A stretch of DNA of 64,000 nucleotides from Auriscalpium vulgare (lineage: Eukaryota; Basidiomycota; Agaricomycetes; Russulales; Auriscalpiaceae), in contig JAHBBC010000020.1 of NCBI GenBank assembly GCA_019915015.1, positions 310,001 to 374,000 of the forward strand, given 5' to 3'. The notes under the pieces are model-generated. The model searched no databases. It saw only the letters and a program-made list of their open reading frames with translations, and had not been told where the DNA came from. Made by a program: the position numbers and the translations under genes. This document shows positions 1 through 8,050 of this stretch, piece after piece; within the stretch, counting starts at the first letter, position 1, and every line of letters starts with the position of its first letter.

Positions 1-488
1 CCGCCGGCCCCGCAAATTTTCTGATTACGTCATGTTGGTTCTTTTCCCAGCTGCGGGAATACCCCATATTGCCCCTTCCCCCGTGCCCCGCTCGCTTAGG
101 GAGTGACACCATCGTGTTCCCCTTGAAAATGCGGTTCCAATGGTATATACATGTTACTATATACGGGAGGGGACGGCGGGACAGTCGAGCTCGTCGTCGG
201 TGACGACGACGAGCACCCTTAGCGCGCTGTCGGGACAGTTGGCGCCGGTGACGGCAGGCGCGGGAACGTCGGCAACGGGACGGGCACGTGCCCGATGGCT
301 CTGATCCGGGACTATCTCCCGCTCACCCCTTATCACACTTATCTCTCGAGATCTCTTGATCTGCCGGGGTGCGAACGCTGGGGGAAGTGCTGCAGTCAAT
401 GATTTTGAGCTAATGATGCTAGTTAGCCTGGCCATCACACACACACTACCCGGGCTTCTTATCTTAGGTAAGAGGTACCATCAGGTGG
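1..488. repeat. 488-bp direct repeat, copy 1 (cut by window edge)
   Basis: Bases 1-488 recur in the same orientation at 2062-2549, apparently without mismatch. The copy probably continues left of the window, because the match starts at base 1. Its right end at 488 abuts a broken KDZ-associated gene, while the right end of copy 2 abuts an unrelated sequence, so 488/2549 is a real repeat boundary. There is no TG...CA terminus and no clear target duplication, so it is not a typical LTR. Short ORFs in it look like chance. Confidence 0.9.
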
Positions 489-1850
489 CAGCCGTGCGGG
501 CACCAAAACCGGCTCGTCAGGTTGCTGTTGCTTGCCCAATCAGCAACATGGCCTGCCCTCGAGGAGGACAATCTCACCTTGAAGCTGCAGCAGGGGCAGG
601 AGTTCCGTAGGCGCCACCCTTCGGCATCGCGTCCCAGCGCACAATCGGCGCGCTTTTGAAGCCGCTCCAGCAAGTCAAAGTACGCGTCGAACGCCTGGGA
701 GAATCTCTCCTGCAGGGCTGGGTAGTAGGATATCTAGACAGAGATTAGTACTCGCTGCAACACGGGGGGCTGCACGGACCGAATGTGTCGAGCATACCAC
801 TTTCATAAAACCCTGGATTCCAACCTGATGCCGGCGGCGGAGCTGGTGATAGAATTCGAGGAGTTGGATGGAAAACGCTGTTTCGGGCAGGAAAGGGGAT
901 CCTCCCAGGAGGCCGTGGAGGACGAGAGATACATTTGCTTCGTCGCCGGCACGTTGGACGATCTCGCGAGCGGGCTCGTAGCCTGAGGCAACGTCAGGAA
1001 AGTCTGGAAAGAGCGGCGGGACACGCACCATCAAGGCCGATGGCTACCACAAAAAACATGTGCGGCTGCTGTGCACTGGGTTCATCGGGGCGGTAGGAAG
1101 AGTCTTCGCCTTGGGGATACCTCCATGAGAGGTACGCGTCGACCAGTTTGGGGGAGATGGCCGCCCACTCGCTGTGGACAGCGCGACGCCGGTCCGTGCG
1201 CGTTCGGTGGTCCCTGGAACGAATTTTGCCGCCATATAGCCTAACAAATAATATGTGGATGAGGTCGGGAGGCCAGCAGACGAAGGGGAAAGGACGCACG
1301 ATATCATTGCATGCAACTTAGCCCGATACAGTGCCCGGTCCTCGTCCGTGGTGGCACGAAGCTCACCATCCTCTCCCTCATCTTCGTCTACCCAGCTCTC
1401 GTTGTCGTCGGGGTTGTCTGTTTCCATAGGCACATCGAGTAGGGGTGGGATGGTGAAGTCGAGGGATACGTCGAAGCCGCCAAGCTCGAGGCCAGCCTCT
1501 GCGAGGTTGCGCCGAATCTGCTTCGTAAGTCCTACATGTACCAAGTCAGAGTAAGTTTGCCAACAGTTAATAGGCGACGTACGATGTTCTTCTGACTTGC
1601 GATCGGACTCAAGCTGCCTCTTCCGCGTCTGGATGGATGCTAGAGACATCTTCGAGCCGGCTGCTTGAAGACCAAGGCCGGCATTGTAGGTGATAACCCT
1701 GCTAGATGTAGAACGATTCTTTCTTGAAGCTGAATACATGCGTGAAGTGGTGAGAGCAGAGGTGGTAGGCGGAGGTAGGGCGAGTCCGCGACTCTGTCGC
1801 GCGGCGTGTTCCACGCCACACGTGATAGACGCGTTTGTTGACGGCACGTG
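489..1850 (-). pseudogene. Fragment of KDZ-transposase-associated CxC-type gene
   Basis: Read on the minus strand, scattered exons give the signature of the cysteine-cluster proteins that precede or fuse to KDZ (Kyakuja-Dileera-Zisupton) transposases in basidiomycetes. There is a segment LVDAYLSWRYP (around 1130), then GLLGGSPFLPETAFSIQLLE and VGIQGFMKVVC (780-920), then ALGRDAEGWRL followed by a CPCC cluster (around 590-640). After a likely 53-nt intron the reading continues QPDEPVLVPARLP and stops being KDZ-like exactly at 489, where the 488-bp repeat begins. The transposase half is therefore missing. The N-terminal part near 1400-1650 is acidic. Exon borders are not all resolved and frames change between blocks. 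Family assignment rests on motif memory; truncation by the repeat is seen directly. Confidence 0.65.
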
Positions 1851-2061
1851 TTGATTTGATCAATCATTCCCCTCACAATTACTATTAACTACTGCATTCA
1901 CTAGCTGAGTATACATGTTGACTATAAAGAGAAAGGAGGTATAGACCGAGCTCATCGTCGACGACGGCGACGACGGGCCTTGGCACGGCGAGCGGGACAG
2001 GCGCCGGCGGGGCGCCGCGGCATCAATCGGCAAGGGCGACGGGGCGCCCGGACCCGCGCTG

Positions 2062-2549
2062 CCGCCGGCCCCGCAAATTTTCTGATTACGTCATGTTGGT
2101 TCTTTTCCCAGCTGCGGGAATACCCCATATTGCCCCTTCCCCCGTGCCCCGCTCGCTTAGGGAGTGACACCATCGTGTTCCCCTTGAAAATGCGGTTCCA
2201 ATGGTATATACATGTTACTATATACGGGAGGGGACGGCGGGACAGTCGAGCTCGTCGTCGGTGACGACGACGAGCACCCTTAGCGCGCTGTCGGGACAGT
2301 TGGCGCCGGTGACGGCAGGCGCGGGAACGTCGGCAACGGGACGGGCACGTGCCCGATGGCTCTGATCCGGGACTATCTCCCGCTCACCCCTTATCACACT
2401 TATCTCTCGAGATCTCTTGATCTGCCGGGGTGCGAACGCTGGGGGAAGTGCTGCAGTCAATGATTTTGAGCTAATGATGCTAGTTAGCCTGGCCATCACA
2501 CACACACTACCCGGGCTTCTTATCTTAGGTAAGAGGTACCATCAGGTGG
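2062..2549. repeat. 488-bp direct repeat, copy 2
   Basis: Same sequence and orientation as 1-488. The preceding 1925-2061 is GC-rich and rich in cgacgacg-type triplets, and may belong to the same repeat unit, since copy 1 is cut by the window edge. The right end at 2549 is joined directly to the inverted transposon-end copy at 2550. Confidence 0.9.
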
Positions 2550-3002
2550 AACTCAAGTCTTTATAGCCTGCCCGATGGTCCGTGCACGCAACACAATCTG
2601 ACCAAAAACAGTAAAATATCATGAATATCAGCCTATTGTGACAGAGCACCAATGAGAGCATACCAAGGTCACTGGCCACAGCGGGCACGCTCAAGTTGGG
2701 ACGGTGTTGTCGAGCTAGCGTCGAGATTCAGGGCAATGTTGCCTGGCAGTTACCCGAGGCCGTGATTGTGAATCCCGTACACCAAGGTCCACGGCAGATC
2801 AATGAGGATTAGAAACATGGCCTTTCGGGTGCACAAGAGTCGGAGGGTCGACGAAGGAAACAAGTACGAGGGCCAGGATGAACGAGTGATAGATGGGTTG
2901 CAGCAGCCGCGCACCACCGGAGAGCGGAGTGTGAAATTGTCACGCTTCAGGCACATATCGCGCGCGGGCGCCGGCGCGACTGTAAACTCATATGCAAAGC
3001 AC
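2550..3002 (-). repeat. Inverted copy of the transposon left end (arm 1)
   Basis: This 453-bp segment is the reverse complement of 3734-4186, with no mismatch seen. It is the left end of the Tc1/mariner element (terminal inverted repeat plus the 5' flank of the accessory gene) placed in opposite orientation. Its outer end reads ...gcaaagcac and then aaacg, so the terminal TG of the element and the TA duplication are lost. Its inner end stops four bases before the position matching the accessory ATG, exactly where the 488-bp repeat starts. It is a truncated, recently made second copy. Confidence 0.9.
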
Positions 3003-3532
3003 AAACGCAGGTGGAGGAATGGGTTTAAATGGCGGCGCCACGACATGCGACGGCCCAATTCGGCATTCGAGGCCTTGAGGTATCACGAGCCGTCCCGGCG
3101 AACTGCCCCGTGCGGGACCTACGGGACACCGGGCGGAACGAGGTAGTGCGCAAGGGGAGGCGGTGGTGGCGACGGCGAGGCGTCTCCCTCGACGCCGTGG
3201 GCTGTTGGCTGCTTCATTCCGCCCCCGTCGCCTTTAACCCGCCCATATCACATGCCCTTCCCGCGTGCGGCGTTCCAACTTCCCACCTCGCGGCCCGTTC
3301 CCGGATCCCACGTGATGCGACCCCGTCGCCCTCGCCTCCCCGCCAACTCCCCTCGCCAGTCTCCTTCACCTCCTCTCGCCCCCACGTTATTCCTCCTGCC
3401 CGATCCCCCTCGCAACTCGCAACTCGTCGCAGCCGTCCTATCGCGTCAAATCAGCCGTACCGCTGTGCTGGGCCTATCAGCGCCGCCCGCCCCAATCGCC
3501 CGCTCCAATGGGAGCATTTCGAACCTCTGGCG
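3003..3532. other. Spacer (loop) between inverted arms; possible promoter of a host gene
   Basis: These 530 bases separate arm 1 from a short disrupted exon. The right part is rich in C and T on the plus strand (around 3240-3450), as is common upstream of basidiomycete genes. Open frames through it are low-complexity and look non-coding. Confidence 0.4.
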
Positions 3533-3731
3533 ATGGACGACGAAGGTCGAGCGGCCGCCCCCGTATCTGCGCCTATCCGCTCGGTGCGATTCGTGGATAG
3601 CCAGCGCACGCCTGCACGATGCCGCCGTTGCCACCTGGACAGTACAGCATGCCGCTGTATTCCGCGACGGGGGGCCGTGGCCCGTGGACAGGCACGCAGC
3701 GGGAGCCAGTACCGAGGCGCGTTCGGCCTTA
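3533..3731 (+). pseudogene. First exon of an unknown gene, interrupted by the transposon
   Basis: An ATG at 3533 opens a frame beginning MDDEGRAAAPVSAPIRSVRF, with a Cys-rich stretch CRRCHLDSTACRC. It follows a pyrimidine-rich stretch that could be a promoter. The frame runs into the transposon's target TA at 3730-3731. If the element and one TA are removed, the frame continues at 7434 for a few codons to a GTAAGT donor at 7442, as expected of an exon end. No later exon was found; what follows is other mobile DNA. Product unknown. The Cys pairs hint at a small zinc-binding N-terminus, but this is speculative. Confidence 0.35.
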
Positions 3732-3762
3732 CAGTGCTTTGCATATGAGTTTACAGTCGCGC
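3732..3762 (+). repeat. Left terminal inverted repeat
   Basis: It starts CAGTGCTTTGCATATGAGTT after TA at 3730-3731 and matches the reverse complement of 7403-7433 over 31 bases. Beyond this both ends are GC-rich alternating CG/GC but differ. Confidence 0.9.
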
Positions 3763-4186
3763 CGGCGCCCGCGCGCGATATGTGCCTGAAGCGTGACAAT
3801 TTCACACTCCGCTCTCCGGTGGTGCGCGGCTGCTGCAACCCATCTATCACTCGTTCATCCTGGCCCTCGTACTTGTTTCCTTCGTCGACCCTCCGACTCT
3901 TGTGCACCCGAAAGGCCATGTTTCTAATCCTCATTGATCTGCCGTGGACCTTGGTGTACGGGATTCACAATCACGGCCTCGGGTAACTGCCAGGCAACAT
4001 TGCCCTGAATCTCGACGCTAGCTCGACAACACCGTCCCAACTTGAGCGTGCCCGCTGTGGCCAGTGACCTTGGTATGCTCTCATTGGTGCTCTGTCACAA
4101 TAGGCTGATATTCATGATATTTTACTGTTTTTGGTCAGATTGTGTTGCGTGCACGGACCATCGGGCAGGCTATAAAGACTTGAGTT
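3734..4186 (+). repeat. Inverted repeat arm 2 (transposon left end and accessory-gene promoter)
   Basis: Pairs with 2550-3002 across a 731-bp spacer. It holds the left TIR and the upstream region of the accessory gene, including a TATA-like TATAAAG at 4171-4177. Transcription through both arms would give RNA with a 453-bp stem. Confidence 0.9.
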
Positions 4187-4190
4187 CGGT

Positions 4191-6150
4191 ATGTCATTCT
4201 CCGCACCTCCAATGGAGGGCTCTCCTCTAAAAATCCGCATTCCCCACGTCTCACAGCGTCGCGCACCTGTCGATGGGTCCATCGCTGCACCCATGCCATT
4301 CACTCCGGACGCTTCTCCGCCTCCTTCACCTGCAATTCATCGTCCGACTACTCCGCTGCCACTACCGCGCCTGCCCACACCGAGACCAGCTCCGGAGGAA
4401 CTGCCGGCACCACCTGCGCATGTCCCGTCTCAGGCATGGCTTCGCAATCCAGCGTGGATAGGTACGTTCAACTGTATCGTTGGACTCACGACACATACTG
4501 ATCTATCAACTCATATTAGATGGCGGGGTTAATCCACCCCGGTTCTATCACTCGGCGGCTGCAATCGATAATGCACATCGGGCAGCTGTTGAAGCGGGCG
4601 CCCGTGTTCCAGCTCCCAGGACGACTCCGCCTCCGCTAGAGGACGATGACATCATCATCCTATCCCATACGAAGATTCCTGAACGTGTCCCTATCGCTCC
4701 GTGTGTTAACAATGGTATGTTATCTGCATATTTTACATGCTCAACCATGTTCTAATGTCTCGGTGTAGCCTTCGACAACACATATTTTGTCTCCATCACG
4801 CACTCTCATTCCATCGTCGACACATCAGCTACGACGCGCGGGGCCAAGGCATCCGTGAAGAAGGCAAAGGAGACGAAGATGGACAACATGAAGCTCACAA
4901 AAATGTCGCGGGCAGACTTCATCACGGCATTCCTCCGTGTTTTCAAGCTTCACAATCACATCAGTCCGGGAGTCCACTCTGGCCCAGCCTTTCGGCTGTC
5001 GTGGACTGGATCGAGGTGCGTCCGTCATCTCTCGCCATCCGTTCGGTTGTTCATCATGATCCAGTGGCGGAAAGTCAGGTGCTCCGACTATCGTGACCGA
5101 CTACGAGTTCGGGGTTGCCATTGAGGCTATTCGGGCGAAGAAGGACCCAAAGATCCTGGTTGAGTTTGACAGCGACACCATGGGGCCGTTCCGTATACAG
5201 CAAGCTGTATGTAGCCATTGACTTACATGTATATTGCGCAGTGACTCATCTTCAAACAGGCACTTCCATTGCTACGCAGCAATGGTAATGCTGACGACGA
5301 ACTTGTCTACGGAACAAAGGTAGAGTCCCTCTCTTATGGCTGTACTATACAGTCTAATTTGTGTAGGTTCCACATGTCAATCAATTTCCGGACCAGACAC
5401 AGCTGCACGGCGCCATCATTCTCGAACTGAAGGCGAAGTGGGGCTGTGCCAAACACCCCGGTGAGAACGGCGGCACGGGGCACTGCTTCATCACGCCAAC
5501 TAGTGAGCATCTGCCGCTCAATATGCGGAAATTCAAGCAGTGGGCAGCGGCTATTGTGAGTTGTACTGCACTTGCTCAACTCGATGCATCTGATGGACAA
5601 CTTGTAGGCCAGCGACAAAGCCTCGAAGGACCGTCCGCCGAACACCATCACGTTCGATGGGTCACGTGATGGTCAGCATCAGGCCGTGCGTGCGCGGGGC
5701 CGCTCAGGACCCTATTCCCCGATGTCGCCGACACCCAGCAGCAGCTCCACTACTCCCGACTTGAACACGCTGGTCATGACGGCGATCCTCAGCACCCTCA
5801 CCGGGAAACGGCAGCGCTCAGCATCTCCACCAGCCCGCACCCTCCCACGCACGCCGACTCGGCCTCGCATCATGTCGTATCCCCTTTCGCCGCTTCCGAT
5901 CCCCGGTGGGGAACTGCGTGCATGTCTCAGGGATTTCAAGAACTCATACGGTATTGATCTGACACATTGCGAGGAGGCCTTGTTCATCCTCGACTTCACG
6001 CCCGACATCATCTCCGACGTCCCTTGCACCCGCCTTTGCGAAGTCACCGGAGCTGCTGAGGGGTGCATGATGAAGCTGCAGAGGTTCTGCAGGACGTGGT
6101 CCTCGCAGCTTGAGGACCGGCGCCGTTCTACTGTCCCTAATCTTTCCTAG
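4191..6150 (+). CDS. Transposon accessory protein, 548 aa, unknown function
   Basis: Seven exons (4191-4461, 4520-4714, 4769-5015, 5065-5206, 5260-5319, 5367-5555, 5608-6150) give an exact 549-codon frame. The N-terminal third is Pro-rich and disordered, with an acidic-hydrophobic stretch LEDDDIIILS (near residue 145) resembling a SUMO-interacting motif. The middle is globular and contains a possible zinc site, C-x2-H-x9-C-x7-H, in KWGCAKH...HCFITPTSEH. After a Ser/Pro/Arg-rich linker, the last ~75 residues (from GGELRACLRDF) look like a small helical SAM-like domain. I recall similar multi-exon proteins scattered in agaricomycete genomes, but no known function. It lies inside the terminal repeats, convergent with the transposase with a 77-bp gap. 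A TATA-like box only 20 bp upstream suggests translation may start at Met8 (4212). A role in transposition or silencing escape is inference. Confidence 0.75.
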
Positions 6151-6227
6151 TTTCACACTTGTTGCAGAAGCTCGCCATCCGGCAGGAGCACTAATTTTGA
6201 TCTTCTATTGTCTTCTCTACATTACTA

Positions 6228-7320
6228 CTACTGGTGCTCGAAGGAATAACCACAGTTCATGATCCAGCCCTCTGCACTTTCGTGTGAAATTGACTCGACA
6301 GCTTGCTCTATCAACCATGGTCTGTCCTCGCGCCGCACAGCCTCCTCCTCATGGCGACGAAGCCATGCCTTGATTGAGTGGAAAGCCTGCTCAATGGGAT
6401 TCATGTCCGGTGAATACGGGGGTAGATATATAAGTCGTGCACCTAGGAAGCAGGCAAGGTCAGCTGTGACGTCGAGCATTCTTCAGAAAATCAGACGCTA
6501 CCGCATTCATTCTCGACGATACGCCGCACTTCCGCATCATGGTGAATGGTGCAATTGTCCATGATGACGACACTGCGCGGTCCTGGGTATGGGTTCAGAA
6601 GAGGGGCCTGCAGAGGTCACAGTATCAGTGCACGAGAGCTCGAGGATGTTGCGAGAAAATATTTACCAGGTCTTCGTCAAGAAAGCGGATGAACTTCTCT
6701 TTGTTCACCGATCCCTCGAAGATGTCGAGAGCAATGATCCCATCTGTCGAAAGTGCCGGAAGGACGGAGTAGCGCTGACCGCGGATGAATGTCGCGCGCC
6801 GGACACATGCCTGCCCCACCGCAGCCCATCCCTCCGTGCGTTGGTTGGTCATGTCGTCAACACTGGACTCATCAAGCCAGACCATGTACTGAGCAGGTAT
6901 GTCCCCGTATTCGGCAATCCACGTTGCACGGAGGAGCTCATTGCGTTCGGCTGCAGCCTTCGAGACATGTTTGCGGCTGATTGCCATGTTGTGTATTGCT
7001 CGCGAAATCGTGGCGATGGAGACATCAACGTTGCGATTCTCGATCAGCTGGGTCTGAAGTTCATCCAGGTAGAGCGTGGGGTTCGCAGAGAGAAGGGATG
7101 AGATGTAGTCGAGATCGCCGCCATCGAGGAGGCGCGGCCGCCCCCGAGGAGCTGCAAATGGGTTTTCGACGGTGTTGTGGTTGCGGTACAGACGGAGGAT
7201 ATTGTATACGGTGCTCTCGGAGCAGTTGGCAAGTTGCGCAATCTCCGGGGCCTTCTTTCTGTGCTCAATAGACCAAGAGACGATGAGTTCTCTGACTTCG
7301 GGGGAGATACGAGGCGGCAT
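6228..7320 (-). CDS. Tc1/mariner-family DDE transposase, 324 aa
   Basis: Three exons (7320-6667, 6607-6502, 6442-6228) with two 59-nt introns give an exact 325-codon frame. The unspliced frame is broken by stops, so the introns are needed. The N-terminus (MPPRISPEVRELIVSW) carries helix-turn-helix DNA binding (APEIAQLANCSESTVYNILR). The catalytic core shows the three acidic residues: D in MVWLDESS, D in VVIMDNCTIHH, and E in SPDMNPIE about 35 residues later. It cuts and pastes the element at TA sites using the flanking repeats. All key residues are present and no frameshift remains. The start is the first Met before the HTH; an upstream in-frame extension is less likely because it enters the terminal region. 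Fungal transposases of this superfamily are often intronless, so two introns are notable. Confidence 0.9.
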
Positions 7321-7402
7321 GGGTAGAGTTGGCGGAGTCAGGCACGATACATGGCCCGACCACAGTGTGACTGATTTGTGACAGGTACACAAATTCGCGC
7401 GC

Positions 7403-7433
7403 GCGCGACTGTAAACTCATATGCAAAGCACTG
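7403..7433 (-). repeat. Right terminal inverted repeat
   Basis: Reads ...catatgcaaagcactg and then TA (7434-7435). It is the reverse complement of 3732-3762 and is preceded inside by an alternating CG run. Confidence 0.9.
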
Positions 7434-7662
7434 TAAGTCAACTGTAAGTTCATTCACACCGCATCAGGAAACCGGGACCGAGCTTGACGCGTCTTGACAG
7501 AGCCTCAAGCTCACAAGACGTCTCTAGCTAGGTCCCTTCTGTCCAGACGCATCAAGCTCTACTAGCCGAGCTTGACGCGTCTGGACAGCTCACACAAGAC
7601 ACGTCGCTTCGGACGGCTGTTCTCGCAGCTGGCTCCTTGACAGCTCTTGACAGCTGGCACCA
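7434..7662. other. Short flank between the two transposons
   Basis: It contains a GTAAGT donor-like site at 7442 and imprecise repeats of aagctcac, cgtctggacagct and cttgacagct. Motifs of the same kind (gctgtccagacg, cacgtcgcttcgga) recur at 19,030-19,150, beyond the right end of the retrotransposon. Both flanks may be remains of one older repetitive sequence. No gene seen. Confidence 0.4.
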
Positions 7663-7850
7663 TGTAACGATGGTGTAGCTCCTTAGATCACACGTAGTAC
7701 ACAGAATCCGTCTTTGTTCAGATGGAATGAGTACAGGTGTGAAAGAGCTACCCGTCCTCTCGGGCTCGCTCACGCTATAACCCTCGCTGACTAATACCCC
7801 ATCCTCTCCTAACCCTACGCTCGTTCTTCCCGTAAGGCGCACGCCTTATA
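7663..7850 (-). repeat. 3' LTR
   Basis: Identical to 17455-17642 except T at 7849 instead of C. The terminal CA on the plus strand has become TA, which should weaken integrase recognition of this end. An ORF-like stretch in the LTR is not meaningful. Confidence 0.95.
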
Positions 7851-7862
7851 CCCTCCCCCTCA
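7851..7862 (-). promoter_or_regulatory. Polypurine tract
   Basis: On the minus strand GAGGGGGAGGG lies directly upstream of the 3' LTR, the standard place for plus-strand DNA priming in reverse transcription. Confidence 0.75.
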
Positions 7863-8050
7863 AGAGAAGGCCCCACGGTGGATTGAGAGGGTGGTTGAAC
7901 ACCCGGGTGTCTTGAATATGGATGAGGGTTAGGCCTCCGTCGCGAATGACCGCGGTGCAGTCGATGTAAGGCTGCGATGTCGCGCAGTGCGCTGGGTAGT
8001 TACTACCCCTTGCTAATCGTAAGCGGATGTTGGGTATAATTGATACGTGA

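Larger units (their letters stand above)
3732..7433. mobile_element. Complete two-gene Tc1/mariner-type DNA transposon
   Basis: The element is bounded by 31-bp perfect terminal inverted repeats (CAGTGCTTTGCATATGAG...) flanked on both sides by the target dinucleotide TA (3730-3731 and 7434-7435), as in Tc1/mariner elements. It carries two convergent genes: an accessory protein on the plus strand (4191-6150) and a DDE transposase on the minus strand (6228-7320). Both are open after removal of short introns, so the copy looks intact and perhaps active. At 3.7 kb it is long for the superfamily (usually 1.3-2.4 kb), because of the accessory gene. An exact inverted copy of its first 455 bp, minus the last bases, lies at 2550-3002. 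Confidence 0.85.

Noticed and set aside
1..2549. The 488-bp direct repeats as LTRs of a small retrotransposon
   Set aside because: No TG...CA ends, no primer site or purine tract, no target duplication, and the interior is a KDZ-type gene piece.
3252..3986. Long plus-strand ORF spanning spacer and arm 2
   Set aside because: It crosses the transposon boundary and reads repeat DNA; low-complexity composition, so a chance frame.
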